NCBI RefSeq assembly: GCF_003182095.1
Contig: NZ_QGTJ01000005.1
Location: forward strand, 66,680-130,679
From: Plasticicumulans acidivorans
GTDB taxonomy: Bacteria > Pseudomonadota > Gammaproteobacteria > Competibacterales > Competibacteraceae
Direction of reading: 5' to 3'
DNA length: 64,000 bases
Under the pieces are notes generated by a model that was not told the DNA's origin, did not search any database, and saw only the letters and a list, made by a program, of their open reading frames with translations. The position numbers and the translations under genes were made by a program. Positions 55,386 to 64,000 of the stretch are shown here, one piece after another. Position 1 is the first letter of the stretch, and every line of letters starts with the position of its first letter.

Positions 55386-57254
55386 TCAGTGCGCGCGGGG
55401 CAGGGCGTTGAGCCGTTCCCGCACGTCGGCACCGTCCTCGACGGCTTGCGCCTGCTCGAAGTAGCGGCGGGCGCGATCGACTTCGTTGCGCCCGAGCGCC
55501 GAGCTTCCCCAGAACAGGAAGCGCTCGCGGATCGCCGCCAGTCCGGCGCGGGCGTCCGGCTGGTCGGGCATCAGCTGCAGGATCTCGCGGAAGGTCTGCA
55601 CGGCGTTGTCGCCCGGCGGCTGCGTGTAGCGCAGACCGTTCATCTGCGTGCGCGCGGTCGCCAGCATCGAGCGCACCGCGCTCTGCAGGGCCGGCGCCGG
55701 CGGTGGGGCCGTCAGCAACTGCTCGACGTCGGTCGTGGCGGCTGGCGCTTCGGCCGGGTCCGCTGGCGGGTTGCCGGCTGGCGGTTCGGCTGTTGCCGTC
55801 TGCGCTGCGTCGGCCGCCAGTGGGGCGACAGCGCTGGCCTTGTCCGCCGGACTGGTGTCGGTCGCGGGCTGCAGCGTAGCCGCCGATGCTGCGGTATCCG
55901 TCGTCGGTCCGGGTTCGTCACTGGCGGCCGCCGGCGCTGCGGCGGAGGGGCTGTCCGCCGGTGCGTCGGCTGCGTTCGCGGCGCTGGCGGGTGTGTCCGC
56001 TGCCGTGCCCGGCTGCAGCGTGCCGGGCGGTAGCGGCGTGTCGCCCGGTGTCGGTGGGACGCTCGCGGCGTCCGTCGCTGCGTTGGCGGGGGCCGGCGGG
56101 GCGGCGGGTGTCTGCACAGCGGTGGGTGCCGCCGTGTGTGGCTCGGTCGTGGTGTGTGGCAGCGGCAGCCAGCCCTGACGCAGGGCGATGAAGCCGCCGA
56201 GCGACAGCACCGCCAGCACTGCCAGCCACATGCCGCTGCGTGGGCGCTCCGACAAGGGCAGGTGGCCGACGGCCTGCGGATTGGCATGGATTTCGGGCAG
56301 CGCTGCAGTCGCGCTCGCGTCCTGGAGCTCGGCAGCGTCGGCGATGGCGGCGGGGGCGTGCTGGGGCGGTGTGTGGATGTGCGGCACGCTTTCTTCGGCG
56401 ATCGGCGTGCGCGCCGGCATCGGGTCGAGAATGCCGGCCGGCATCGGCGGCAGCGTCAGGTGGGCCGAGGTGTCGTTGGCGACATCGCGTACCAGCGCCG
56501 CGTTGATGCGTGACTCCGAGCCGAGATAGGCCAGCAGCAGCGATTGGTTGCAGATGCGGTTGATCAGCCGCGGCGCGCCCTGCGTCAGCTGGTGGATGCG
56601 GGCCAGTGCCGAGGCGTCGAACAGCTCGCTGTCGCCGCCGACCGCCTGCAGGCGCGCGCGGACGTAGGCGGTGGTCTCGTCGGCGTCGAGCGTGCGCAGC
56701 ATGCCGGCGTGCGGCGGATAGGCAGAGACCAGTTCCGGGGCGAACATCAGCCGCTCGTCGAGCGATGGCTGGCCGCACAGCAGCACCTGCAGCAGACCCT
56801 GGCCGCCCTCGCGCAGTTCGAGCAGCGCTTGCAGTCCCTCGAAGCTGTCCTGCGGCAGGTTCTGCGCGTCGTCGATCAGCAGCAGCAGCGGACAGCCTTC
56901 GGCCAGGGCTCTGACCAGCGCGGTGCGCAGCGCCTTGATGCGATCACCGCGGCTGTGGCCCTGGGCGTTGACGCCGAGATCCTCGCTCAGATAGTTGAGC
57001 AGGTCGTCGAAGCCGAGATGGGCGTTCCAGAACAGCACGCAGCGGCGGCGCCCGGCCAATGCGCTGCGCAGCCGGCGCAGCAGCATGGTCTTGCCGCAGC
57101 CGACCGGCCCGGTCAGCGTCAGCAGGCGTTCGCCGCCGAGGATGGCAGCGGGCAGCGCATCGAGGATTGCCTGCTGGTTGCCGAGCGGCTGGAAATGTTG
57201 CTCGTCGGGATCGGTGAACGGCGCGTGGGTGAAGCCGAAGGTGGTTTCGTACAT
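55386..57254 (-). CDS. ExeA/GspA-like AAA ATPase with periplasmic tail
   Basis: A 622-residue protein. The N-terminal AAA domain (1-270) starts MYETTFGFTHAPF, with Walker A TGPVGCGKTMLLRRL near 49 and Walker B LLLLIDDAQNL near 125, as in ExeA/GspA of type II secretion and in the ATPase of PEP-CTERM/XrtA loci. One membrane helix (GMWLAVLAVLSLGGFIAL, near 347) is followed by a very Ala/Pro/Thr-rich linker and a C-terminal TPR-like domain (GLAAIRERFLFWGSSALGRN). In ExeA the periplasmic end binds peptidoglycan; here it carries helical repeats instead. The next gene on the same strand is an exported partner candidate. Confidence 0.83.
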   Translation of the reverse strand: MYETTFGFTHAPFTDPDEQHFQPLGNQQAILDALPAAILGGERLLTLTGPVGCGKTMLLRRLRSALAGRRRCVLFWNAHLGFDDLLNYLSEDLGVNAQGHSRGDRIKALRTALVRALAEGCPLLLLIDDAQNLPQDSFEGLQALLELREGGQGLLQVLLCGQPSLDERLMFAPELVSAYPPHAGMLRTLDADETTAYVRARLQAVGGDSELFDASALARIHQLTQGAPRLINRICNQSLLLAYLGSESRINAALVRDVANDTSAHLTLPPMPAGILDPMPARTPIAEESVPHIHTPPQHAPAAIADAAELQDASATAALPEIHANPQAVGHLPLSERPRSGMWLAVLAVLSLGGFIALRQGWLPLPHTTTEPHTAAPTAVQTPAAPPAPANAATDAASVPPTPGDTPLPPGTLQPGTAADTPASAANAADAPADSPSAAAPAAASDEPGPTTDTAASAATLQPATDTSPADKASAVAPLAADAAQTATAEPPAGNPPADPAEAPAATTDVEQLLTAPPPAPALQSAVRSMLATARTQMNGLRYTQPPGDNAVQTFREILQLMPDQPDARAGLAAIRERFLFWGSSALGRNEVDRARRYFEQAQAVEDGADVRERLNALPRAH

Positions 57255-57272
57255 GGGCTGCTCGCGGCGCTC

Positions 57273-58049
57273 TCACTCCAGGGGCAGCGGCTCCTGCTTG
57301 CGGTAGCCTTCCGGTACGCGCATGCGCTCCGCGGCCACGTTCTCGCGTTTGATCGAGCGCAGCTCGGTGAGCATTTCCTCGCCGTCGCTGTACTCCTGTG
57401 TCCTGATCGGGAAGCCGCCCAGGTTGGCACTGACGCCATCGTTCTGCCCCGCCATGCGCTCCAGCGCGACCAGCAGGGCTTCCAGCGTGCGGAATTCGGT
57501 CTCGGACAGCCCGAGCGCCTCGCGTCCCGTCACGCAATGCACCTGATCCTTGGCCTGCTCGATGTAAACGTTGACGACTTCGCAGGGCAAGCCGGCGACC
57601 GTGAGTTTCTGTTTCGTGTGCTCGACGCGGCGCGGTGCCGGCGCCGCCTCGGTGGCGACGTTCTGCCGCAGGCTGGCTTCGAGCGCCTGGCGTTCTTCCG
57701 CCGGCAGCTTGGCGAGCTCTTCTTCGAGGCGGGCGTCGGCCTGCTGCTGCTGCTCGGCGCGGACGCGGGCGTCGGCCGCGGCGGACTCGTCGGTGAATTC
57801 GAGGAAGGCTCGTTCCTGATCATCGAGGATCGTCAGCACGTGCGACTGGCCATCGTAGAGCATCGTCGAGCGTTCGTTTTCCTGCTCGGTATCCAGACGC
57901 AGCCGTTCGCCGGCGATCGAAATGGTCTCGTTGCCGTTGATGCCCGCGACACGGGTGTTCAGGGTCAGCGTGACGTCGGCCAGCGCCGCCGATGAACAAG
58001 CCAGCCCGGAGAGCAGCACGAGCACAGTGCGCGCGGATGCGATGACCAT
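57273..58049 (-). CDS. Exported coiled-coil protein of unknown function
   Basis: A 258-residue protein with a signal peptide (MVIASARTVLVLLSGLACSS, cleavage after ALA). The first part (DVTLTLNTRVAGINGNETIS, then ERSTMLYDGQSHVLTILDDQ) forms LolA/DUF4412-like beta strands, followed by a charged Glu/Gln/Ala helix (about 90-145) and a C-terminal region with CEVVNVYIEQAKDQVHC where two cysteines may pair. It precedes the ExeA-like ATPase by 18 bp on the same strand, so the two are probably expressed together. Confidence 0.75.
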   Translation of the reverse strand: MVIASARTVLVLLSGLACSSAALADVTLTLNTRVAGINGNETISIAGERLRLDTEQENERSTMLYDGQSHVLTILDDQERAFLEFTDESAAADARVRAEQQQQADARLEEELAKLPAEERQALEASLRQNVATEAAPAPRRVEHTKQKLTVAGLPCEVVNVYIEQAKDQVHCVTGREALGLSETEFRTLEALLVALERMAGQNDGVSANLGGFPIRTQEYSDGEEMLTELRSIKRENVAAERMRVPEGYRKQEPLPLE

Positions 58050-58330
58050 CGATCAGGAACCTCGGAAACGAAGCCGGCCGTCGGCGAGGGCTTACAGTAG
58101 CCGGTTTCATCGAGCGCCCCAAGCGCCGCCCGCTGGCGGCCCCGATCCACGCGTCCGGCGGTTCTGCAATAAATGGGACTGTTACGGTTCCGTATGGATT
58201 CCGTCAGTGTTCTTCAGTTACCGTGGGGTACGATTCAGCGGACTGCATGGCTTGTCGGGACAGGCATGAACGCTCATGACGGCGATGCGGACCCGGTTGA
58301 CGGTGCGGATGCGCGCCAGGAGGAAATGAC

Positions 58331-58612
58331 ATGAATTTCTACGCTCGACTGCAGATCGTCACCCTTGCCGGTGCCCTGTTTGCGGCCCCGGCGTTCGCGG
58401 CACGCGGCGGACAGGACACCGAAGCGGCGGGACAGGGCGCCGCGCCTGCGCATGAAAACGGTATTCCCGCGGCGCTGATCGAGCGCCACGCGCTCGCGGT
58501 GCACGGCCCGCTGGAAGTGCTGGCCCGCCTGCGGCCGCTGAGCGGCAACGTCGACACACCGCGCCCGCCGCGGCTGCGTGTGGCGCTGAGCGCTTCACCG
58601 GTCCTGCGTTGA
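58331..58612 (+). CDS. Small exported protein, unknown
   Basis: A 93-residue open frame with an excellent ribosome site (AGGAGGAAATGAC) directly before ATG and a clear signal peptide (MNFYARLQIVTLAGALFAAP, cleavage after FAA). The roughly 70-residue mature part has no cysteine and no recognisable domain (HENGIPAALIERHALAVHGP is its most ordered stretch). The signal and ribosome site make it a likely real gene. It is divergent from the coiled-coil protein at 58049. Confidence 0.6.
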   Translation: MNFYARLQIVTLAGALFAAPAFAARGGQDTEAAGQGAAPAHENGIPAALIERHALAVHGPLEVLARLRPLSGNVDTPRPPRLRVALSASPVLR

Positions 58613-58767
58613 GCCGACTGCATGGCATGGCTCGGGACTGACGGACCGCCGGCTGTGGATGACGGGCATGCCGCGTGGCCGGCAGATCCGCGTCAAACGG
58701 GGCAACGGTCGTTGCGCGTGCGGCTGCCGGCCCTGATGCTGCATCCGGCGTAGAGCGCGGGGCGTGC

Positions 58768-59868
58768 GTGCTGAGTGGCGGAGTTGTCTGGCACCGGGCG
58801 GCGCAGATCCGGCTGCAGGCCGGTGCGCCCCTCGATAGCTGCGCTCACGCACGGGCGCTGCTCGACCGCTACACGGCGGCCGTGCAGCGCGAGCCTATCC
58901 GCGGCGCCGATGGCGCTCCCCTGATCATCGACTGTTTTGCGGCCAGACCGCCGGCACAGGCGGTGCTGCTGCTCAGCCCGGGAGCCGGCGAATCACCCTT
59001 GCGCTACATCGAGCTGCTCGACGATCTGCGCCGGGCGCATCCGCACTGGGCGTTTTGTCTGGTCAATCACCGTGGTCAGGGGTTTTCACCCCGCCTGCTG
59101 GGCAGCGTCCGGGACTGGGCGCAGGTTGCTGACGATGCCGCGCTGGCGCGCTGGCGCACGCTCTACGTCGAGCATTTCGATGATTACGTCAGCGATTTCG
59201 CGATCTGTGCCGGGCATGCACGGACGCTAGCTCCCGGCCGGCCGCTGTTCGTGCTCGCGCATTCGATGGGCGCGACCATCGCGCTGCGCTGGTTGCAGGA
59301 GGCGCCCGCTGCGGCGGAGGCCGCGGTGCTCAATGCGCCGATGCTCGACATCCGCGGGCCGGGTGGCGTGCCGCTGCGTTTCAATCCGCCGGCACGGGCA
59401 CTGGTGCACTGGGCGGCACGGCGGCGGCCGGCGGCCTGGGCGCTCGGCCAGCGGCCGTTCCAGCCGGCGGTGTTTCGCGATGAACAGGGGCGTCTGAACG
59501 GTTTGACGGCCAGCGAAGCACGCTTGCGGTTGCGCGGCGCCGTGCAGCAGGCCTTCCCGATGGCGCTGACCGGGCCGGCGAGCTGGCGCTGGGTCGATGA
59601 GGCACTGGCCGCCGGACAGCGGCTGCGGCGCGGGCCGCGGCTCGGCGCGACGCCGCTGCTGCTGATCGTGCCGGGCATCGATCATCTGGTCAGCCAGGGC
59701 GCGGCGCGAGCCTTCGCCCGCCGCCAGCAGCAGGCCGGTGTGGCCTGCCGTCTGCTCGAACTGCCGCAGGCGCGCCACGAAGTGTTCAACGAATGCGATG
59801 AGTATCGCGACCGGGCGCTCGATGCGCTCGACATGCATTTATGTCAGGTGCTGGCAGAACGCTGCTGA
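58768..59868 (+). CDS. Alpha/beta hydrolase, lysophospholipase-like (PldB)
   Basis: About 366 residues of the serine aminopeptidase S33/monoglyceride-lipase type. LSPGAGESPLRYIELLDDL, LVNHRGQGFSPRLL, the nucleophile elbow LAHSMGATIALRWL, the acid in LIVPGIDHLVSQG and the histidine in ARHEVFNECDEYR match E. coli PldB. It should act on lysophospholipids or monoacylglycerol at the inner membrane. No good start is visible: GTG at 58768 is my choice, GTG at 58675 the alternative. Confidence 0.85.
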   Translation: MLSGGVVWHRAAQIRLQAGAPLDSCAHARALLDRYTAAVQREPIRGADGAPLIIDCFAARPPAQAVLLLSPGAGESPLRYIELLDDLRRAHPHWAFCLVNHRGQGFSPRLLGSVRDWAQVADDAALARWRTLYVEHFDDYVSDFAICAGHARTLAPGRPLFVLAHSMGATIALRWLQEAPAAAEAAVLNAPMLDIRGPGGVPLRFNPPARALVHWAARRRPAAWALGQRPFQPAVFRDEQGRLNGLTASEARLRLRGAVQQAFPMALTGPASWRWVDEALAAGQRLRRGPRLGATPLLLIVPGIDHLVSQGAARAFARRQQQAGVACRLLELPQARHEVFNECDEYRDRALDALDMHLCQVLAERC

Positions 59869-59947
59869 ACAGCGCGCGCGGCTTGGGCGGCCTGCCGTGT
59901 GCGACTACCATGCGCCGACTTTTTTCGTGCCGCTGCGGAGCGCTCTC

Positions 59948-60916
59948 ATGAATACGCCGATCACACCAGAGCAACGCCAGCGCCTGCTGCATCTCGCGAC
60001 CTCGGCTTCGGTGGCCACGGCGCTGCTGCTGATCGTCGGCAAGCTCGTCGCCTGGTCGCTGACCGGTTCGGTGTCGGTACTGGCTTCACTGGTCGATTCG
60101 CTGATGGATGCGACGGCCTCGATCATCAATCTGTTCGCCGTGCGCTACGCGATGGCGCCGCCGGATGCGCAGCATCGTTTCGGCCACGGCAAGGCGGAGG
60201 CGCTGGCGGGGCTCGGTCAGGCGACCTTCATCGCCGGTTCGGCGGTGTTCCTCTGCCTGCAGGCAGTCAATCGCCTGCTGCACCCGGAGCCGCTCGGCGA
60301 TGTCGGCGTCGGCATCGGCGTGATGAGCTTCGCGATCGCCGCCACCGCCGGTCTGCTGCTGATCCAGCGTCACGTCATCCGCCGTACCGGCTCGACGGCG
60401 ATCCGCGCCGATTCGCTGCATTACCTGACCGACCTGGTCACCAATGCCAGCATCATCGTCGCGCTGCTGCTCGGCCACTTCGGCTGGCCGGGGCTCGATC
60501 CGGTGTTCGCCATCGGCATCGCCGTCTACATCCTCAAGAGCGCCTGGGAGATCGGTGCCGAGGCCGTCGACCTGCTGATGGACAAGGAGCTGCCGCTGGA
60601 GATGAAGCGGCGCATCGTGCGCATCGCCCGCGCGCAGCCGGGGGTGCTCGGTGTGCACGATCTGCGCACGCGCCAGTCCGGTCACGTCTATTTCATCCAG
60701 CTGCACCTGGAACTGGCCGATGCGCTGCCGCTGATCGAAGCGCATGCCATCGCCGATTGCGTCGAGGCCGGTATCGCGGCGCAGTTTCCGGGCGCCGAGA
60801 TCCTGATCCATCAGGACCCGGCCAGCTCGATGGAGCGCGAGCGGCCCGACCCCGAGCTTGAGGGCGAGCAGACGCCGGCCGCGGCGGCGAGCGGCGGGCA
60901 CATCGCCGCGGCCTGA
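59948..60916 (+). CDS. CDF cation efflux pump (FieF/YiiP-like)
   Basis: A 322-residue six-helix cation diffusion facilitator that exports Zn2+, Fe2+ or Cd2+ against protons. The transport site is present as SLVDSLMDATAS (DxxxD, helix 2) and ADSLHYLTDLVTN (HxxxD, helix 5), as in E. coli FieF. HRFGHGKAEALAGL is the family loop and the cytosolic domain HVYFIQLHLELADALPLIEA carries regulatory ligands. GGAG before ATG at 59948 supports the start. The C-terminal tail is low-complexity Ala-rich. Confidence 0.92.
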   Translation: MNTPITPEQRQRLLHLATSASVATALLLIVGKLVAWSLTGSVSVLASLVDSLMDATASIINLFAVRYAMAPPDAQHRFGHGKAEALAGLGQATFIAGSAVFLCLQAVNRLLHPEPLGDVGVGIGVMSFAIAATAGLLLIQRHVIRRTGSTAIRADSLHYLTDLVTNASIIVALLLGHFGWPGLDPVFAIGIAVYILKSAWEIGAEAVDLLMDKELPLEMKRRIVRIARAQPGVLGVHDLRTRQSGHVYFIQLHLELADALPLIEAHAIADCVEAGIAAQFPGAEILIHQDPASSMERERPDPELEGEQTPAAAASGGHIAAA

Positions 60917-60922
60917 AGCGGC

Positions 60923-62206
60923 CTACAGGCGCGAAACCAGCAGCTTGTCGATGCGTCGGCCGTCGATGTCGACGACTTCGAAGCGGAAGCCGACGGCGTC
61001 GAAGTGATCGCCGACGGTCGGCATGGTGTCGAGCGTGGTCATCACGAAGCCGGCCAGCGTGTTGAACTCGCCGTCGCCGGGCAGCGCGGCGACGCCGAGC
61101 AGCTCCTTGAGCTCGTCGGCGGGCAGGCGACCGTCGAGCAGCCAGGAGCCGTCCTCGCGGGTGACGACCTGCGGATCGAAGCTGCCGTCGGCTTCGGCCA
61201 GTTCACCGACGATCGCTTCGAGGATGTCGGTCGCCGTCACCAGCCCGCACAGATCGCCGTATTCGTCGACCACCAGCGCCATCGGCAGCGCCGAGGTGCG
61301 CAGCTGTTCGAGCAGGCGCAGCGCATCGCAGCTGTCCGGTACCACCGCCGGCTCGCGGATCAGGCCGCGCAGGTCCGGCGCCCGGCCGGCGAAGGCGGCA
61401 TCGAGCAGGTCCTTGGCCTGCACCACGCCGAGCACGTCGTCGACCGTGCCGTTGCACACCGGGTAGCGCGAGTAGGGGCTGGCGCGCAGCAGCGCCACGG
61501 TTTCCTCGGGGCTGGCCTCGATATCCAGCCAGACGATGTCGGTGCGCGGGGTCAGCAGCGCGCCGACCGGGCGATCGGCCAGGCGCATGACGCCGCGGAT
61601 CATCGCCTGCTCGCTGCGCTCGACCACGCCGGATTCGGTGGCTTCGGCGATCAGCGTGTGGATTTCTTCATCGGTGACGCGCGGTTCGCTGCGCTCGCTG
61701 GCGCCGCACAGGCGCAGGCCGAGGCGGGTCGAGACATCGAGCAGCGCGACCAGCGGCGCGGTCAGCCGCGAGAGGGTGTGCATCGGTGGGGCGATGGCGA
61801 TGGCGACGCGCTCAGGATCGCGCAGCGCCAGCTGTTTGGGGACCAGTTCGCCGACGATCAGCGACAGATAGGTGATACCGGCGACGACGATGCCGAGCGC
61901 GAGCGGGTGTGCCCAGTGGGCCAGCGTCGGCCAGCGGGCGAGGTAGTCCGCCAGCGGTCCGGCCAGGGCGGCACCGCCGTAGGCGCCGGCGAAAATGCCG
62001 ATCAGCGTGATGCCGATCTGCACCGTGGAGAGAAAACGGCCGGGATCGGCGGCGAGGGCGAGGGCGGTTTCGGCGCCGCGCCGGCCTTCACTGGCGAGGA
62101 CTTGCAGGCGTGCGCGGCGTGCGGAGACGACGGCGAGCTCCGACATCGCGAACACGCCGTTGAAAGCGATCAGCAACAGAACAACGAGCAGTTCCCAAAG
62201 AACCAT
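60923..62206 (-). CDS. CNNM/CorC-HlyC type membrane transporter
   Basis: A 427-residue protein with an N-terminal CNNM (DUF21) membrane domain (about 1-190; GVFAMSELAVVSARRARLQ and the KQLALRDPE loop), two CBS motifs (TPRTDIVWLDIEASPEETVA; VVDEYGDLCGLVTATDILEA) and a C-terminal CorC_HlyC transporter-associated domain (LDGRLPADELKELLGVA). Related proteins export Mg2+, Co2+ or Na+, or polyamines (PaeA). It is convergent with the CDF gene, 6 bp apart, so two metal-ion exporters are adjacent. Confidence 0.9.
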   Translation of the reverse strand: MVLWELLVVLLLIAFNGVFAMSELAVVSARRARLQVLASEGRRGAETALALAADPGRFLSTVQIGITLIGIFAGAYGGAALAGPLADYLARWPTLAHWAHPLALGIVVAGITYLSLIVGELVPKQLALRDPERVAIAIAPPMHTLSRLTAPLVALLDVSTRLGLRLCGASERSEPRVTDEEIHTLIAEATESGVVERSEQAMIRGVMRLADRPVGALLTPRTDIVWLDIEASPEETVALLRASPYSRYPVCNGTVDDVLGVVQAKDLLDAAFAGRAPDLRGLIREPAVVPDSCDALRLLEQLRTSALPMALVVDEYGDLCGLVTATDILEAIVGELAEADGSFDPQVVTREDGSWLLDGRLPADELKELLGVAALPGDGEFNTLAGFVMTTLDTMPTVGDHFDAVGFRFEVVDIDGRRIDKLLVSRL

Positions 62207-62296
62207 CGGGCCATACGGGTGGCGTTGCCGGCAGGCAACGCGTCGATGTTAGACGCGGCAGGGGCTCAGCGTCATGCTTCAGTCGGTGTGTGCGTT

Positions 62297-62710
62297 TCAG
62301 CTGGGCTCGCCGGCGCAGCCATAGCCGAGCAGGGCCATGCTGACCGGCTGCCAGGCGCCCTGCGTCTGCAGGTAACGTTCCTGCCAGCGAAACGCCTGCA
62401 CTTCGCGCAGCAGCCCCGCGTGGCAGTCGCCGCGGGTGAATTCGCCCCGCAGATCCTGCAGATAGTGCACCAGCTCGTGCAGCAGGATGCCGCGCTGCTG
62501 TACGTCGTCGGCATCGAAGCCGGCCGGCAGGTAGACACTGTGCGCCGTGGCGGCGTAATAAGCCCCGGCCGCCTCACACGGCCCGCTGCAGGCCAGCCGG
62601 GCCAGCGTTTCCGGGGCGACGACGACCAGGCTGGGGCAGGGCGGCAGCGGCGCCTCGGTGGCGCCGGCGGCGAGCAGAAATGCAAGCAGGGACGCACAGA
62701 GCTCTTGCAT
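62297..62710 (-). CDS. DUF6647-like exported putative metallopeptidase
   Basis: A 137-residue exported protein (signal MQELCASLLAFLLAAGATEA). A HELVHYLQ motif near residue 80 has the HExxH zinc pattern, which suggests a small metallopeptidase-like fold. Several cysteines (LACSGPCEAAG, GDCHAG, LGYGCAG) could form disulfides in the periplasm. The ATG at 62710 follows GGGGGTGAT; a GTG at 62719 is alternative. Function is unknown. Confidence 0.72.
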   Translation of the reverse strand: MQELCASLLAFLLAAGATEAPLPPCPSLVVVAPETLARLACSGPCEAAGAYYAATAHSVYLPAGFDADDVQQRGILLHELVHYLQDLRGEFTRGDCHAGLLREVQAFRWQERYLQTQGAWQPVSMALLGYGCAGEPS

Positions 62711-62810
62711 GCCGATCACCCCCGCAGTGGCGGCACCCGCCCGGCGCCCGCATCATCGTGCAGTGCAGCAAGGGCGGTGCCAGCCGCTGCGCCTTGAGGG
62801 CGTGCGTCGG

Positions 62811-64000
62811 CTACGGCGCTGGCAGCACGCTGATCGCCGGCGTTGGCGCCGCCCAGATGCCGCGGTCGCTGACGCGACCGTCGCTGGCGACCACCCAGCC
62901 GAAGCGGCCGTAATGCACCAGCTTGGCGCCGAGCGCTGCCGCTTCGGCCGGCGTGGCGGCGGTGATGACGGCCAGGGTGCGACCGTCACGTCCACGCATC
63001 GCCCAGGCCTGTGCCGTGCCGCCGCGTACTTCAGCCGGCCGTTCGAGGCCTGCCGTGGCCAGCCAGCTGTCGACGGCGGCCGGCGGGCCGATCACCAGGC
63101 GGGTGCTGCCGTCGGCGTGTGCCTGGGTATCGAGCCAGCGTTCGCTGATTTCACGCGCCGCGCCCGGCCAGTCGCCGTCGCGTACCGGCAGCAGCAGGGC
63201 GACACCGGCGGCGACCTGTACCTGACGCAGGGCCGGCGGTGTTTCTTCCGGGCTGAGGCGGCGGGCGCTGCGTGCCTGCGGGTCGAGGCGCACGGTGAGC
63301 GGCTGCGCCGGCAGTTCGAGCGAGACCGTGGCCTGCGCGTTGTCGAAGCGCACACGCCGCTCGATGACGCCGGCCGGTGTGTCGATCGCCAGCGGCAGTT
63401 CGAGCAGCCACGGCGGCTCGTCCTGTGCCAGGTCGAGCTCCAGACGGTAGCCGTGCTGGCGGATCAGGCTGCGTGCGCTGGTGATGCGCGGTGCCGGCAG
63501 GCCCGGGCGGTCCAGCCACTGCGTGAACCACGGGCCGAGCGCACAGCCGCAGGCCTGCTCGAACACCCGCTGCAGATCGTCCCAGCCGGCCCGCTGGCCC
63601 TGGCGTTCCTGCCACAGCGTGCGCAGTGCGGTGTTGAAGGACTGGGTACCGAGCATGTCGCGCAGCATCAGAAAGACGAACGCGCTTTTCTGGTAGCCGA
63701 CGATCTGCGAGGCGCCGTCGTGACGGGCGCGAAATTCGCGCAGCGGCCGGTCTTCGCCGGGTTCCAGCGCCGCGAGGTCGCGCAGCCAGTCCTTGCGCAG
63801 CTGGCGTGCGGCGTCGGCGCTTTCCTCCTCGCGGGTGGCGTGGTCGGCGAGCAGGGTGACCAGACCCTCGCTCCAGTTGCCATGCGCCCAGTCCGGTTCG
63901 ACGCCGTTGCCCCACCAGGCATGCAGCACTTCGTGGCGCAGCGAGATGGTGCGGATGAACGGCAGGCGCAGCACCTCCTCGCCGAGATAGGTCAGGCCGG
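62811..64000 (-). CDS. M1-like gluzincin peptidase, partial (N-terminus outside window)
   Basis: The right edge cuts off the N-terminal part; about 395 residues are visible. RHEVLHAWWGN gives the HExxH zinc site near the cut edge, with the third ligand glutamate in NWSEGLVTLLADH eighteen positions on. A helical domain follows (YQKSAFVFLMLRDMLGTQSF) with a beta-rich C-terminal part (LDLAQDEPPWLLELPLAIDT; GRFGWVVASDGRVSD). This is the M1 aminopeptidase arrangement. The upstream GxMEN exopeptidase motif is out of view. Confidence 0.83.
   Translation of the reverse strand, partial: GLTYLGEEVLRLPFIRTISLRHEVLHAWWGNGVEPDWAHGNWSEGLVTLLADHATREEESADAARQLRKDWLRDLAALEPGEDRPLREFRARHDGASQIVGYQKSAFVFLMLRDMLGTQSFNTALRTLWQERQGQRAGWDDLQRVFEQACGCALGPWFTQWLDRPGLPAPRITSARSLIRQHGYRLELDLAQDEPPWLLELPLAIDTPAGVIERRVRFDNAQATVSLELPAQPLTVRLDPQARSARRLSPEETPPALRQVQVAAGVALLLPVRDGDWPGAAREISERWLDTQAHADGSTRLVIGPPAAVDSWLATAGLERPAEVRGGTAQAWAMRGRDGRTLAVITAATPAEAAALGAKLVHYGRFGWVVASDGRVSDRGIWAAPTPAISVLPAP

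Overview
The window looks like a chromosomal segment of a high-GC Gammaproteobacterium. Supporting genes are a fused RlmKL methyltransferase, SlyX, an IlvBN pair behind a branched-chain leader peptide, a small conserved zinc-ribbon protein and a PEP-CTERM surface protein. The genus cannot be fixed from sequence alone; a Competibacter, Nevskia or Solimonas-like lineage is only a guess. Genes are tightly packed on both strands, and G/C in third codon positions leaves long meaningless open frames opposite most real genes. I saw no tRNA, rRNA, CRISPR array, insertion sequence or integrase.

Layout. 1-16.3 kb: a cut thioredoxin-fold gene, a double-length UvrA, a diguanylate cyclase, an alpha/beta hydrolase, two LysE-type exporters, a mutarotase, a MATE exporter, an HD-GYP-type protein, a glutamine amidotransferase divergent from a MocR regulator, a GH17 glucanase and a zinc-ribbon protein. 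16.3-18.36 kb: a sharply AT-rich island with two overlapping unknown genes, one soluble and one four-helix membrane protein. Their layout, and by eye part of the first protein, recalls phage lambda RexA-RexB. This is the best candidate for an undescribed system. 18.4-30.3 kb: metabolism, with a two-subunit 2-oxoacid:ferredoxin oxidoreductase (korAB), acetolactate synthase ilvBN with leader peptide and attenuator, metH, mobB and nhaA. 30.3-41 kb: a nitroreductase-rhodanese-ankyrin fusion, an isochorismatase-like hydrolase, an AlaX editing protein beside a second MocR regulator with three palindromes facing a DUF1127-phzF pair, a DMT transporter, a phosphodiester glycosidase and a TPR protein.

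41.7-47.4 kb: a PEP-CTERM protein behind a sigma-54-like promoter, rlmKL, slyX, a YbaK-type deacylase and an M15/DUF882 cell-wall hydrolase. 47.5-55.2 kb, all on the minus strand: a TRAP dicarboxylate transporter (dctP, dctQ, dctM) behind a good sigma-54 element, a TctDE-like two-component system, and a compact operon of cytochrome b561, a Cyc2-like outer-membrane cytochrome-porin and a periplasmic cytochrome c. These three could form a wire between the cell surface and the quinone pool. 55.4-64 kb: an ExeA-like ATPase with an exported partner, a small exported protein, a lysophospholipase-like hydrolase, a FieF-type cation efflux pump, a CorC/HlyC-type transporter, a DUF6647 protein and the cut end of an M1-like peptidase.
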